Part shown: positions 46,365-54,883 of the stretch, piece by piece
Numbering within the stretch: the first letter of the stretch is position 1
Layout of the letters: each line of letters starts with the position of its first letter
NCBI GenBank assembly: GCA_947453695.1
Contig: CANGHW010000009.1
Coordinates: forward strand, 1-64,000
Source: Opitutia bacterium
Lineage (GTDB): Bacteria > Verrucomicrobiota > Verrucomicrobiia > Opitutales > Opitutaceae
Length of the DNA stretch: 64,000 bases
Direction: 5' to 3'
Notes under the pieces: model-generated
Seen by the model: the letters and a program-made list of their open reading frames with translations, nothing else
What the model was told of the DNA's origin: nothing
The model's database searches: none
Program-made: the position numbers and the translations under genes

Positions 46365-46724
46365 ATGGCCAAGCGTATGCTGAACGTTGAGTGCGGCGAA
46401 GGGCTCCCGCCGGTGGAGCTGTGGCGGGCGTTGTGCGCGAAGCCGCCGGAGACTTGGCTGCCTCTGCTCCCTCCGCTGGAGCAGCATCACGCCAATGCTA
46501 GGCTGACCGAAGGCTCGTTGCGCCTGGAAGCCGTGGAGACGGTCGAGGGGCGCCCGGCGCTCTTCGCGCTGCATTTTTGCTACGAGTGGACGGCGCAGCT
46601 GGGCTGCAGTGACGTGAATTACCGCGATACCGAACGCGCGCACGCGCACTTCACGTATGCGAACGGCCGGGTGACGTTGGCGTGGGAAGAGGCGGGCGCC
46701 CGCTCGACGGTGGACGAATTCTGA
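46365..46724 (+). CDS. small protein of unknown function
   Basis: 119 aa from ATG 46365 with GGGAG just upstream; an alternative GTG/ATG start lies upstream in the open frame to 46317. The sequence contains LLPPLEQHHANARLTEGSLR, ALHFCYEWTAQLGCSDVNYR and ends in an acidic ARSTVDEF. It appears to be a single compact alpha/beta domain and has no signal. Family unknown. Confidence 0.6.
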   Translation: MAKRMLNVECGEGLPPVELWRALCAKPPETWLPLLPPLEQHHANARLTEGSLRLEAVETVEGRPALFALHFCYEWTAQLGCSDVNYRDTERAHAHFTYANGRVTLAWEEAGARSTVDEF

Positions 46725-46861
46725 CCCACTGACGCGAGAGGGGCGGCGGACGCAGGGAGGGGACGGTGAAGGACGGCGTGCGCGGGCGGCGAAATCGACC
46801 TGAGCCGGAAAGTTTGTCCGATTCGGACTTTGGTGCTGTTGATAAGGTGTATTCCCGCCCC

Positions 46862-48202
46862 ATGAAAAAAATCATCCTCAGTCTCTTGCTCCCCCTGGTC
46901 TTGGTCTCGTGGCTCCGCGGCCTGCCGGCCGGGGTGACGAGCATCGCGTTTTCCACGTCGCAGGCGCAGTTTGCCGCGGGCGACGTTATCACGATTCAGG
47001 AAGTGTTCGCCTCCTCGGCCAATCTCGCGCCGGGCGATGTCGTCGTCGTGCGCGGCACGTATACGCTGCAGAGCCGGGCGGCGGCGATCATCGGACTGAG
47101 TTTAACGACCAGCGGTCCGAGTGGACCGACGCCGGTGTCGCCGCTGGCGCGGAGCCAGATCGCGGCGGGGAGCGGCACGTTTGAGTTGGAATACTCGATC
47201 CAGCAAGTGGGCTCGATGCACGTTACCTTTTCGCCGACGACGAGCGGCTCGTCGTTTGGTGGAGTCTATTTCGCGGGAACGGCGGGGTCGGGCACGCCAT
47301 CAACGCCCGCGACTCCCTTAACGCCGGTCGTCACGCCGCCGGTGATCAATCCGGTGGGCGTGAGCAGTGTGCCGTTTGTGACCTCGCAGGCGAAATTCGA
47401 AACCGGCGATGCCATCACGATCACGGAGGTGCGCGCTTCGTCACCTAATCTGGCGCCGGGCGATGTCGTGGTGGTGCGGGGTTCGTTTGTCCTGCAAAGC
47501 CGCACGGCGGCGGTGCTGATGATCAGCTTGACGTCCAATGCGCCGGGCGCGACGGAGGTGGTGGCGAGCAACTCGCGCATGACGGTCGCCGCGGGCACGG
47601 GCACGTTTGAACTCGCTTATGAAGTGAAACAACCGGGGGCGCTGCACGTGACCTTCTATCCGGCGGCGGGCGGGTCATCGTTTGGCGGCGTGTATTTCGC
47701 CGCGCCGGGGGCAGCGGCCAGCGCGGGTGGGGCAGGCGGGGTCGCCGTGACGAATCCGACGACGAATGTGGGCAAGCTGGGCAATCTCTCGATCCGCAGT
47801 TTGGTGGGACCGGGCGAAGGGGTGTTGGTGGCTGGGCTGACCGTCACGGAGCAGGAGCGCTATGTGGTGATCCGTGGCGTGGGGCCGTCGCTCAATGCCT
47901 TTGGGCTGAGTAATTTTCTGCGGAAACCGGTGCTGACCGTCTACAATGCAAGTGGCGAAGTAGTGGCGACAGCGGGCGGCTGGGGCGCGGCCTACTCCGG
48001 TGATCAGCGGGCCGGCATCGTGTTGCTGATGAACTCGGTCGGCGCGTTTCCGCTGACGGCGGGTTCGGATGATGCCGTGTTGAATCTGCGCCTCTTGCCG
48101 GGCGGCTACACGGTGTCGGTCGCGCCGGGCGATGGACAATCGGGCGTGGCGCTCCTGGAGATTTACGCTTCGTCGACCTTTTCGCTACCCCTCCCGCGTT
48201 GA
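46862..48202 (+). CDS. exported protein with two tandem repeats and a shared C-terminal domain
   Basis: 446 aa from ATG 46862. A signal peptide is followed by two repeats of about 115 residues. Both contain FxTSQAxFxxGDxITI, NLAPGDVVVVRG, LQSRxAA and GSSFGGVYFA, and are joined by a Thr/Pro linker. Residues from about 300 form another domain, LGNLSIRSLVGPGEGVLVAG, RYVVIRGVGPSLNAFGL, ending in ALLEIYAS. This last domain also occurs twice at the end of the large protein at 56237-59539. Both are secreted, so the domain probably has a surface or export role in this lineage. It may be an adhesion or sorting module; function is unknown. Confidence 0.85.
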   Translation: MKKIILSLLLPLVLVSWLRGLPAGVTSIAFSTSQAQFAAGDVITIQEVFASSANLAPGDVVVVRGTYTLQSRAAAIIGLSLTTSGPSGPTPVSPLARSQIAAGSGTFELEYSIQQVGSMHVTFSPTTSGSSFGGVYFAGTAGSGTPSTPATPLTPVVTPPVINPVGVSSVPFVTSQAKFETGDAITITEVRASSPNLAPGDVVVVRGSFVLQSRTAAVLMISLTSNAPGATEVVASNSRMTVAAGTGTFELAYEVKQPGALHVTFYPAAGGSSFGGVYFAAPGAAASAGGAGGVAVTNPTTNVGKLGNLSIRSLVGPGEGVLVAGLTVTEQERYVVIRGVGPSLNAFGLSNFLRKPVLTVYNASGEVVATAGGWGAAYSGDQRAGIVLLMNSVGAFPLTAGSDDAVLNLRLLPGGYTVSVAPGDGQSGVALLEIYASSTFSLPLPR

Positions 48203-48296
48203 GGAGAGAAATCCCACGGGGCCAGGAGTTTACGCCCGTGCGAAAAAAATCGTGCGGCGATTTGGAACTTTCGCGGACCTGTGCTCTCATAAGAGA

Positions 48297-48393
48297 CAGA
48301 TCACTTTTCTCCTCCGCCTAGCGGGGGAGAATGGGGTAAGTAAGAAAGCAATGGACGGGCCGCTTAGGGGTAGGCGGCCCGTCCTCTTTTTTT
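48297..48393 (+). ncRNA. structured small RNA, copy 1 of a tandem pair
   Basis: Hairpin 1 is TCTCCTCCGC (48308-48317) with GCGGGGGAGA (48321-48330) and a 3-nt loop. A linker ATGGGGTAAGTAAGAAAGCA follows, then hairpin 2, GACGGGCCGC (48354-48363) with GCGGCCCGTC (48374-48383), loop TTAGGGGTAG, then CTC and seven T. Upstream, TTTGGAAC (48261-48268) is shared with copy 2 at the same distance, a candidate ECF-sigma -35. No ORF fits the segment. The second copy has the same layout with compensatory changes, which supports an RNA gene. Confidence 0.78.
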
Positions 48394-48502
48394 GCCCAGA
48401 CGGGCGGGCGGAGCCGGACGGGCAATCTACCAACCGGGCGAAAAAGGCGGAAAAAATGCGGGTGCGATTTGGAACAATCAGTGAACCGTGCTTTCGTAGA
48501 TT

Positions 48503-48598
48503 CAGATCACTTTTCTCCTCCGCTTAGCGGGGGAGAATGGGGGAAGTAAGAAAGCAATGGGCGGACTGCTTAGGGATAGGCAGTCCGCCCTCTTTTTT
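48503..48598 (+). ncRNA. structured small RNA, copy 2 of a tandem pair
   Basis: Same layout 206 bases after copy 1: CAGATCACTT, hairpin 1 TCTCCTCCGC/GCGGGGGAGA with loop TTA, linker ATGGGGGAAGTAAGAAAGCA, and hairpin 2 GGCGGACTGC (48560-48569) with GCAGTCCGCC (48580-48589), loop TTAGGGATAG, then CTC and six T. Compared with copy 1, three pairs of hairpin 2 change on both sides (A-T to G-C, G-C to A-T, C-G to T-A) so pairing is kept. The loop differs by one base. TTTGGAAC occurs at 48468-48475. Confidence 0.78.
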
Positions 48599-48883
48599 GC
48601 CCAAAGGGCAAGGTGGGGAGGGATTTGACCTTCAAAATGACCGAGGTCGAAACATCTCTCCCCGACTTCGGCGCCGATTTCGGTAAACCGGGGCAGCGTG
48701 GTGGCGGAATTACTGCCTCAGCTTTTGGCTCAGTTCCCCTTTGATTCGAACTCAGCGTGCCCGTCGCCGGGGAAACTCGATGGCAGGTTGGGCAGTAGCA
48801 GCCGACGAGTCCGCGGACGACGCGCTTGGCAACGGGCCACACGTGGAGTCGCGGATCACGGCGGCGGCCAGGGCGCGCGCGGA
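48599..48883. other. gap, nothing recognised
   Basis: Between the second small RNA and the convergent dehydrogenase subunit gene. No ORF with coding character and no strong hairpin apart from the short GCCC/GGGC immediately after the T-run. Confidence 0.5.
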
Positions 48884-49534
48884 CTAGGCGAGGCCGAGTC
48901 GTTGCAACACTTCAGGCGAAGGGCCGGCGAAGGTTGCGATCGGGACGTTGCCGATGTAGCCGAGGTCTTTCATGCCGGCGGGGGTCGTATAGAAACCGCC
49001 GGCGGTGAGGTCGCGGAACTTTTTGAAGAACTCCGCGGCACTCTTAAATTCGGCCTTTGCCTTGGGGAGGTAGCAGATGTCCTCGCAGATCGCATTTTTT
49101 TGGCGGAGGACGAGATTGGAAAAATCCCCTTGAAAGCGACGTTGCGACTCGGCTTCGAGCCAGGCGAGGCCGGTGAGGATGATGGTGCGATCCCGGTCGT
49201 GACCGGGGTAGGGGGCGCTAATCCACTCGTCGATGAAGTCGGGCACGCCGACGGCGGACGCGCTGGGTGATTTGGCGTCGGCGGGAATGATCACGTCGCA
49301 AAGGGCCGCGGTGGTGATCCGTTGTTCCGCGGTCAAGGTCAGGGGCCAAAGGTCGCCCGGCTTGTAGTCTTTGAGCAGGTCCGGATCGGGGCCGTAGCCC
49401 TTGGCGGCCGGGGACTTCGCGGGTTCGGCGGCGAGGGCGTCGCGTTCGAGGACGGCGGCCGCCGCGACGGCGGTGAGCATCCACGTGATCGCGGTGCGAC
49501 GGTCCATGCGGGCAGGAAGAGGTGCGGTGCTCAT
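48884..49534 (-). CDS. gluconate 2-dehydrogenase subunit 3-like protein, Tat-exported
   Basis: 216 aa. The start contains MDRRTAITWMLTAVAAAAVL, a twin-arginine signal. The body matches the subunit 3 family of membrane gluconate dehydrogenases: LTAEQRITTAALCDVIIPAD, GVPDFIDEWIS and FFKKFRDLTAGGFYTTPAGM, ending YIGNVPIATFAG. It is encoded 1 base after the GMC flavoprotein, its expected catalytic partner, and probably escorts it through the Tat pathway. ATG 49507 is an alternative start closer to the RR motif. Confidence 0.9.
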   Translation of the reverse strand: MSTAPLPARMDRRTAITWMLTAVAAAAVLERDALAAEPAKSPAAKGYGPDPDLLKDYKPGDLWPLTLTAEQRITTAALCDVIIPADAKSPSASAVGVPDFIDEWISAPYPGHDRDRTIILTGLAWLEAESQRRFQGDFSNLVLRQKNAICEDICYLPKAKAEFKSAAEFFKKFRDLTAGGFYTTPAGMKDLGYIGNVPIATFAGPSPEVLQRLGLA

Positions 49535-49535
49535 G

Positions 49536-51338
49536 TCAAAGATTTCCCCGGCGGAGTTCTTCGAGGAGGTAGTCGCTGGCGCGCCAGGCGAGGGCCATGA
49601 TGGTGAGAGTGGGGTTTTTGTCGGCGTTGGAGCAGAACGGGGCGGCGTCGGTGAGGAAGAGATTTTTGACGTCCCAGGTTTGGCCGAAAGCGTTGGTGAC
49701 GGATTTTTTCGGGTCGCTGCCCATGCGGGCGCCGCCGACTTCGTGTTTCACGTTGCCCCCGGGGCGGATGACCGTGCTCGGATCGGCGGCGGGCGGGGTC
49801 CGGACCTTGCCGCCCATGGACTCGATAATAGCTGCGATGCTTTTCTGCTGGTGGGCGACTTGGCGGAGTTCCTGGTCGGACCATTTCCAGTGGAAGCGGA
49901 GCACGGGGATGCCCCATTTGTCCTTCACGGTGGGATCGAGTTCGCAGAAGCAGTCCTCGTTGGGCACCATATCGCCGCGGCCGCCGAAGCTGATAAACGA
50001 GCCGTAGTAGCGGCGGGCGTCTTCCTTGAACGCGCGACCGAAGGAACCGCCCGTGAGCCATTCGAGGCCCGACGCGGTGCCGAGGTTGGGCATGCGACGG
50101 CCGGTGCTAAACTCGAGGTGATAGCCGCGGGCGAAGTCGAGCTTGCCGGCGTGTTGTTCGCCGTAGAGCCACCACGGCACATAGACATGGATGCCGCCGG
50201 CTCCGTCGTCGTGGGTGGGCGGCAGATTTTCGAGTGCGGGGATCTGGCCACTGAGAGACGTGGCGACCGTATCCATGATGTATTTGCCCACGGTGCCGCT
50301 TGAGTTGGCGACGCCATTCGGGAAGCGCGGTGATTTGGAATTGAGGAGAATGCGCACCGTCTCGCAGGAGCTGGCCGCGAGGACGACCACGCGGGCGGAG
50401 ACGCGGCGCTCCTCGCCGGTGAAGCGATCGACGTAGACGATACCGGTGGCCTTGCCGTTTTCGTCGAGCGTGACCTCGCGCACCATGGCATCCGTGAGGA
50501 TGTCGAGGTTGCCGGTGGCGAGGGCGGGAGGAAGGTGGACGGTGGGTGACTGGTAGTTGGCCTTGATGGAGCATCCGCGCCCGCAGTCGGTGGCCCAGAA
50601 GCAAGCGGCGCGGGAGCGCATGGCCTCGGCGAGGATGCGCTGGGCGCGGGGATTGCCGGGGTGGAGTTTGGCGGGGATGTTATCGGCGTCCTGCTTGACG
50701 CTGAGGACGGCGCGATGGGCCGAGATGACCGGGATGCCGAGGCCCTTGGCGCGTTGGCGCGCGAGGAGTTCGCCGGCGCGCATGGCGGGTGGGGGAAGGA
50801 GGACGCCGGGGGAAGAGTTGGGGGTATTTTCGAGGCCGTCGTTGTTGCCGTAGATGCCGACGAGCATTTCGACTTTGTCGTAGTAGGGGGCCACGTCGTC
50901 GTAGCTGATGGGCCAGTCGAAGCCGAGACCGTCGCGGCTGTAGCCCTTGAAATCATAGGGGCCGTTGCGGAGGGAAATACGCCCCCAGTGATTGGTGCGC
51001 CCGCCGAGCATGCGCGCCCGCCACCAGGTGAACTGGCGCTTGGGATCGGACGACGCGTTGGTGAACGGCTCGCCGGGGACATTCCAGCCGCCATCCACGG
51101 TGGAATCATAGAAACCGAGATCCTTGTCGGGCGTGCCGGCGGCGCGGAGGGGCGCCTGGGCATCGGTCTGGAACATGGGCGTTTCCTTCACCGGGTCGTA
51201 ATTGCGACCGGCCTCGACCATGAGGACCTTGGCGCCAGCCATGGTGAGCGTGTAGGCGGTTTGGCCGCCGGCGGCGCCGGAGCCGACGACGATGACGTCG
51301 TAGGTGGGCTGGGTTTTGCGATTGGTGAGGAAGGGCAT
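49536..51338 (-). CDS. GMC-family FAD oxidoreductase (gluconate dehydrogenase large subunit type)
   Basis: 600 aa from ATG 51338. FAD-binding N-terminus YDVIVVGSGAAGGQTAYTL with Glu in KVLMVEAG, then GRTNHWGRISLR, CGRGCSIKANYQSP, the second FAD strand VVVLAASSCETVRILLNSKS, and the C-terminal end HEVGGARMGSDPKKSV and NLFLTDAAPFCSNADKNPTL, which carries the catalytic His and Asn region. It oxidises a sugar or sugar acid and passes electrons to a membrane cytochrome. Subunit 3 follows, but the usual cytochrome subunit is not adjacent. No signal peptide of its own, in keeping with co-export through its Tat partner. Confidence 0.92.
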   Translation of the reverse strand: MPFLTNRKTQPTYDVIVVGSGAAGGQTAYTLTMAGAKVLMVEAGRNYDPVKETPMFQTDAQAPLRAAGTPDKDLGFYDSTVDGGWNVPGEPFTNASSDPKRQFTWWRARMLGGRTNHWGRISLRNGPYDFKGYSRDGLGFDWPISYDDVAPYYDKVEMLVGIYGNNDGLENTPNSSPGVLLPPPAMRAGELLARQRAKGLGIPVISAHRAVLSVKQDADNIPAKLHPGNPRAQRILAEAMRSRAACFWATDCGRGCSIKANYQSPTVHLPPALATGNLDILTDAMVREVTLDENGKATGIVYVDRFTGEERRVSARVVVLAASSCETVRILLNSKSPRFPNGVANSSGTVGKYIMDTVATSLSGQIPALENLPPTHDDGAGGIHVYVPWWLYGEQHAGKLDFARGYHLEFSTGRRMPNLGTASGLEWLTGGSFGRAFKEDARRYYGSFISFGGRGDMVPNEDCFCELDPTVKDKWGIPVLRFHWKWSDQELRQVAHQQKSIAAIIESMGGKVRTPPAADPSTVIRPGGNVKHEVGGARMGSDPKKSVTNAFGQTWDVKNLFLTDAAPFCSNADKNPTLTIMALAWRASDYLLEELRRGNL

Positions 51339-51865
51339 CTTCGGCCTCGATCGGGGATAACGTTGCAGTGCCGGAACGCGAAACGGGAGGAAGAATGCGA
51401 TCCATGATGCGCCTGACCGCGTCAAGCGGCATTAAAGCAGATCGGGGCGCGGAGAATGGGTCAGGCGCGCGAACCACGGGAAGAGCGACGGGCGAAATCC
51501 CAGGTCCGAAGGCCGGCAGGCGGGTAAAACGAAGTGGCTGCGAAGGCCTCTGGGTGCGCTTCGGGTTGAAGAAAGAGGCGATCGCATGGCTGCATCACTT
51601 GCTGAGCGTGCCTCGCAAGTGACCGTGCCGCTGGCGGCGGCGAGACCGCGTGGGACAGTTTCAGCGACGAGACCGAATGGATAGCACTCCTCGCCGATCC
51701 AAAAAAATCCACGCCGCTGTGACGGATTAGCCTGTCGTTAGATGCACCGTCATTGGCGTCAGACTGCGATCAACGGCTTACGTGATTATCCGAGATGAGA
51801 AAGTGGTTGATCGAATCCGGCGAAAACGGGGCGTTCCAAAATGTTATGAGGTCGGAAACGGCCAT
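51339..51865. other. gap, nothing recognised
   Basis: Upstream of the GMC gene and downstream of hicB. No conserved ORF and no strong terminator. It marks the left edge of the accessory island. Confidence 0.5.
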
Positions 51866-52225
51866 TCACGCGTTGGCGATAGCTTCGGCGACGAATTGAT
51901 TGAGACTTTCTCCGCGGGCCGAAGCTTTGATGGCGGCTTTTTGGTGAAGGTCGGGCCCTACTCGAACGACGAATTTACCGCTGTAGCTTTTCCCTGCGGT
52001 ATTCGGAGGCAATTTCTCCTTGTTGGCCAATAAGTCGCTTACGTGTTCCTCGACGATCTTGCAGACCTCCCCGTAGACCGCGGTCTCGTCCTTGCCGTGG
52101 CATCCACCGAAGAACAACCCTGGGCAGCGACCGACGAAACATTGATCCTCGTCTGACCACTCAACAATTTTGAGATAACGGGCCGCTGCTTCTTTAACAG
52201 CATCTTGGTTATTCTTGTTCTTCAT
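51866..52225 (-). CDS. hicB: HicB-family antitoxin, with C-terminal ribbon-helix-helix
   Basis: 119 aa. The N-terminal partially degraded RNase H-like fold is YLKIVEWSDEDQCFVGRCPG, then LFFGGCHGKDETAVYGEVCK. The C-terminal segment KFVVRVGPDLHQKAAIKASA and SLNQFVAEAIANA is a ribbon-helix-helix DNA-binding domain. HicB neutralises HicA and represses the operon. It overlaps hicA by 4 nt and is the second gene. A palindrome over the promoter (52431-52444) is the likely operator. Confidence 0.93.
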   Translation of the reverse strand: MKNKNNQDAVKEAAARYLKIVEWSDEDQCFVGRCPGLFFGGCHGKDETAVYGEVCKIVEEHVSDLLANKEKLPPNTAGKSYSGKFVVRVGPDLHQKAAIKASARGESLNQFVAEAIANA

Positions 52226-52425
52226 AGCTTTGGCTCCTTCGTGGCAACGATCGCTCGTTGCACGTCTTTCTCTTGGTAGTGATGGGCATCTGCCCCAGAT
52301 TGACCTGAGATGATAACGGTAGTCCCTGTGGCGTGTCTGAATTTCCGATGGCTGCTTTTGGTAGGGACTAGCATGAAACCCGCGTGCTCCAAGTCAGCGA
52401 TGAGTTGACGAATCTTACGCGGCAT
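52222..52425 (-). CDS. hicA: HicA-family mRNA interferase toxin
   Basis: 67 aa. It has the compact dsRBD-like fold, RQLIADLEHAGFMLV, then the catalytic region KSSHRKFRHATG with His26, and TVIISGQSGADAHHYQEKDV. HicA cleaves mRNA and tmRNA in the absence of HicB. Its start lies only 6 bases after the palindrome and close to the predicted transcription start, so it may be translated from a very short leader. Confidence 0.93.
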   Translation of the reverse strand: MPRKIRQLIADLEHAGFMLVPTKSSHRKFRHATGTTVIISGQSGADAHHYQEKDVQRAIVATKEPKL

Positions 52426-52430
52426 CGCTT

Positions 52431-52461
52431 AGTATCATGATACTGCTTGTCCAGATGTCAA
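52431..52461 (-). promoter_or_regulatory. hicAB promoter with overlapping palindromic operator
   Basis: On the minus strand TTGACA (52461-52456, perfect -35) is followed after 16 bases by CATGAT (52439-52434) as the -10. The -10 lies within the perfect palindrome AGTATCATGATACT (52431-52444). Expected transcription starts at or within a few bases of the hicA ATG. HicB is the likely binder. Confidence 0.7.
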
Positions 52462-52782
52462 GCGATGCACTTTTGTGGTGTGGTCGTTTCCTAATCGTTC
52501 GTTTGGGAAACACCTCGTTCATCGCCGATTCCTCCTATGACCGGAGCCGATTTACGCCAACTTGGTCTTGGGGCGAAAGTCCGGCAATTTCATCCACCGA
52601 AATGGGGCGGACGTTGAATCTTGCCGGATCAACATGGATTTGCGACCGAGGTTGATCTTCGCGAGGCTACGAGCTACGACTACCAAAATATGATCCACCG
52701 ACACTCAGTGGCATAATCAACGTGGGTAAAGAATGAGCATAAACATTCAACGGTTGCGTCGCCGCTTGGAGGCAGGCGGATA
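52462..52782. other. gap between hicA and the membrane protein
   Basis: No gene recognised. A 16-codon ORF from ATG 52733 ends in TAATG at the start of the next gene and might be a coupled leader. The bases GTTAGGC near 52796 resemble an integron core site, but no partner box was found. Confidence 0.45.
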
Positions 52783-53679
52783 ATGCGATCGTTAGGCACA
52801 GCTGGAGCGATCTTGTTTTCTACGTTGATCGCGATTGTCACGGCGATCGTTTGCTTCATTTTTTTCCTCGCACTCGGCTATGCGGTTTTCCTGTTTTCAG
52901 GAGGCGTGCAGTTTTTCTGGATCTCGATTTTCGCTCTATGTCCAGCCGTAAGTATCTTCGTAGGTGTGATGCTTGGCATACGGATTTATCGCCAACTCAC
53001 CAAAACGAAAATGCCTCAAACCCAACCTCCTCAGCAGACGTTGGAGGTAGGGTTGACCACGACGTTGTCTGGGCAAAACAAGATGAGGCCCCTCGACTAC
53101 AAAGACTCCCTGGCGGAACTTAAGCGGCGGGCACTCATTGCAGAAGAAGAAGAAGCGCAGTTCACGTGGGCGGTATGTTGGATAATCGCGCCGCTTGTAG
53201 CGATAAGTGCAGTAGCGGGAGTATTTGTTTTCTTGTCCGCAGCGCTTGAAAAACGGTTCAGTGGAGGCAGCGCACTTTTGATCGTGTTTAGCCTCTCATG
53301 CTTGTTGTTCGCCATCGATAAGATGAAGAAAGCGAAGCGGCAAATGACCGCTCTTTACGACGACCTTTCACGGATGTTTATCACTATCAATTTTTTGAAT
53401 AGAAAGGGATGCGATGCCACTGACATAACGGTTGGCCATTTGAAGAATTACGCTAGATCGTCAACTCCCGCACTGGTTGCGGGATTTCTGCACCACTATG
53501 CCAACCTACATCCTGAGCTGGTTGAAGAGTGCGCGGCATTTTCAGAAGAGTTGCCCTGCTCTGCAGTGATTTTCCGCCTTAGATCATACGCATCTTGTCC
53601 CAAGCACGCGGAACTCGCAGCGCTTCTTGATTCATTCCGAGGGAAAATACATAACTCAAAGTGTTCTGTTGCGCCGTAG
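52783..53679 (+). CDS. membrane protein of unknown function, lower GC than neighbours
   Basis: 298 aa with four membrane helices in two pairs: AGAILFSTLIAIVTAIVCFI, SIFALCPAVSIFVGVMLGI, then WAVCWIIAPLVAISAVAGVF and ALLIVFSLSCLLFAID. A cytosolic segment with coiled-coil tendency (SLAELKRRALIAEEEEAQF) lies between the pairs. A soluble, Cys-containing helical domain of about 100 residues ends the protein (LPCSAVIFRLRSYASCPKHA). GC and codon use are lower than in the core genes, as in an acquired gene. No family recognised. Confidence 0.75.
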   Translation: MRSLGTAGAILFSTLIAIVTAIVCFIFFLALGYAVFLFSGGVQFFWISIFALCPAVSIFVGVMLGIRIYRQLTKTKMPQTQPPQQTLEVGLTTTLSGQNKMRPLDYKDSLAELKRRALIAEEEEAQFTWAVCWIIAPLVAISAVAGVFVFLSAALEKRFSGGSALLIVFSLSCLLFAIDKMKKAKRQMTALYDDLSRMFITINFLNRKGCDATDITVGHLKNYARSSTPALVAGFLHHYANLHPELVEECAAFSEELPCSAVIFRLRSYASCPKHAELAALLDSFRGKIHNSKCSVAP

Positions 53680-53881
53680 CGCGCAACGAGACTCTGGCTG
53701 AAGAAGCCCGTCTCGACTGATAGCGCGCTGTGAACCGCGGCTTATGCGGATTGGGTTAGTCCGAATATGCGTGTTCCAAAAACCACCGAATTCGGCACAA
53801 AACGATAACCGGCCCAAAAACGTATGGAGACAGAAACACCGTTCGACTTGCGGCGATCCAGGGTCCGCCTCCAAGGGGAAA

Positions 53882-54217
53882 TTAAGCGACCGCCACAGAT
53901 TGTAGCTTTCGCGGGCGTCCTCCGCGAGCGCCGTTGCGTTTTGCAGCAAGTCGCTTCGCTTTCGTGCGGACGCTGCCTCCGCGACTTCCGAGCGCAACGG
54001 CGGCGTGATTCTTTGGCACCGGCGGCGGCTTTCCAATCTCCTCGTAGGCATCGAGGGCGAGTTGCAGGGCCGTTTGAATTTCTCGTGCCGCTTCTTCGCG
54101 CGTGTCGCCATGGGCCATGATTCCAGGCATATTGAGAACTTGCGCGACAAAGCATTCGTCACCCGGCTCCGGGCTATACCAGATTCGGACTTCGTAATCG
54201 TTTGAGTCGGTTTTCAT
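53882..54217 (-). CDS. hicB: HicB-family antitoxin (second module)
   Basis: 111 aa. HicB fold: YEVRIWYSPEPGDECFVAQV, LNMPGIMAHGDTREEAAREI and QTALQLALDAYEEIG. The tail is a basic stretch (GGSVRTKAKRLAAKRNGARG) instead of the ribbon-helix-helix of the first module, so DNA binding may differ. Its start overlaps the upstream hicA by 4 nt. Confidence 0.85.
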   Translation of the reverse strand: MKTDSNDYEVRIWYSPEPGDECFVAQVLNMPGIMAHGDTREEAAREIQTALQLALDAYEEIGKPPPVPKNHAAVALGSRGGSVRTKAKRLAAKRNGARGGRPRKLQSVAVA

Positions 54218-54456
54218 TTTTGATATTTACTGAGTTGATCTCGCACTTGGCGGACTTGGTAGCTCTTCGCCATTCCGCCGGCATCCTGAAGGTTGATGAA
54301 GTCGCGGCCTTCAAACCGAAAGACCCGGTGGCTGCCGCCAGCCTGACTGGGCGTGTAACCAAGCCGTCGGAGCAGCAGGCAAAGGTCGTCATATCGAATG
54401 TTGGCATCGGCTCTGCCACTCATGACCTTGGTAAGCGTCTTCTTCCAGTTGCTCAT
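54214..54456 (-). CDS. hicA: HicA-family toxin (second module)
   Basis: 80 aa. IRYDDLCLLLRRLGYTPSQA then GGSHRVFRFEG with the catalytic His43, then DFINLQDAGGMAKSYQVRQV. It differs strongly from the first HicA in sequence and carries an N-terminal helix (SNWKKTLTKVMSGRADAN). It is the first gene of the pair. ATG 54423 is a shorter alternative start. Confidence 0.87.
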   Translation of the reverse strand: MSNWKKTLTKVMSGRADANIRYDDLCLLLRRLGYTPSQAGGSHRVFRFEGRDFINLQDAGGMAKSYQVRQVRDQLSKYQK

Positions 54457-54883
54457 CGCACGTGGATAAAACCGAAGCGGTTGGGTTAAGCGAGAAAAAT
54501 CAGGGTTGAGATTGCTCCAGATACGTCTCCGAGAAGTCAGGCTATCGCGTTGTTGCGCAATGGTTCCTTTTCGGAACGAGAGATCGGTCGATGCTCATTT
54601 CGTTCGCCGGGGAGCGGTCACGGCCTTTACGGCATACTGATTGGGGATGGTTTTATTCGCCGCAGAATTCCGCGCCATACTCAGACTCCATATAGAAACT
54701 CTCGTTGGTAGATTTTGAGTTACGCTGTAGGCGCCGTCTTTAAACGATGGTTGGATTTTTTGTAGTATTCATTGGGCGATGCGTTGTGCATCGCCCCACG
54801 CTACCCAAATTTTCCTAGTCTGCGCTCGGCGGGGCATCCCGAAATTGACGGCGCATGAAGCAGGCTTGTTTGCCGGCAAGGAT
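54457..54883. other. gap containing one strong inverted repeat
   Basis: AT-richer than the rest of the window and without a recognisable gene. It holds the hairpin at 54774-54796 and leads into the brnT promoter. Confidence 0.5.
54774..54796. repeat. inverted repeat, 9-bp arms
   Basis: GGGCGATGC and GCATCGCCC around a 5-nt GTTGT loop. No T-run follows. The GGGCGATGC...GCATCGCCC form resembles REP-type extragenic palindromes, but only one copy was noticed in the window. Confidence 0.5.

Noticed and set aside
52746-52803. attC-like integron site: ATTCAAC ... GTTAGGC ahead of the orphan membrane protein, and GTTAGATGCAC near 51739
   Set aside because: Outer boxes do not pair with each other and no inner L boxes fit; no integrase is present. 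Single short matches are expected by chance.
53668-53687. GTTGCGC/GCGCAAC hairpin over the stop codon of the membrane protein as a terminator
   Set aside because: No T-run follows, so termination is not supported.
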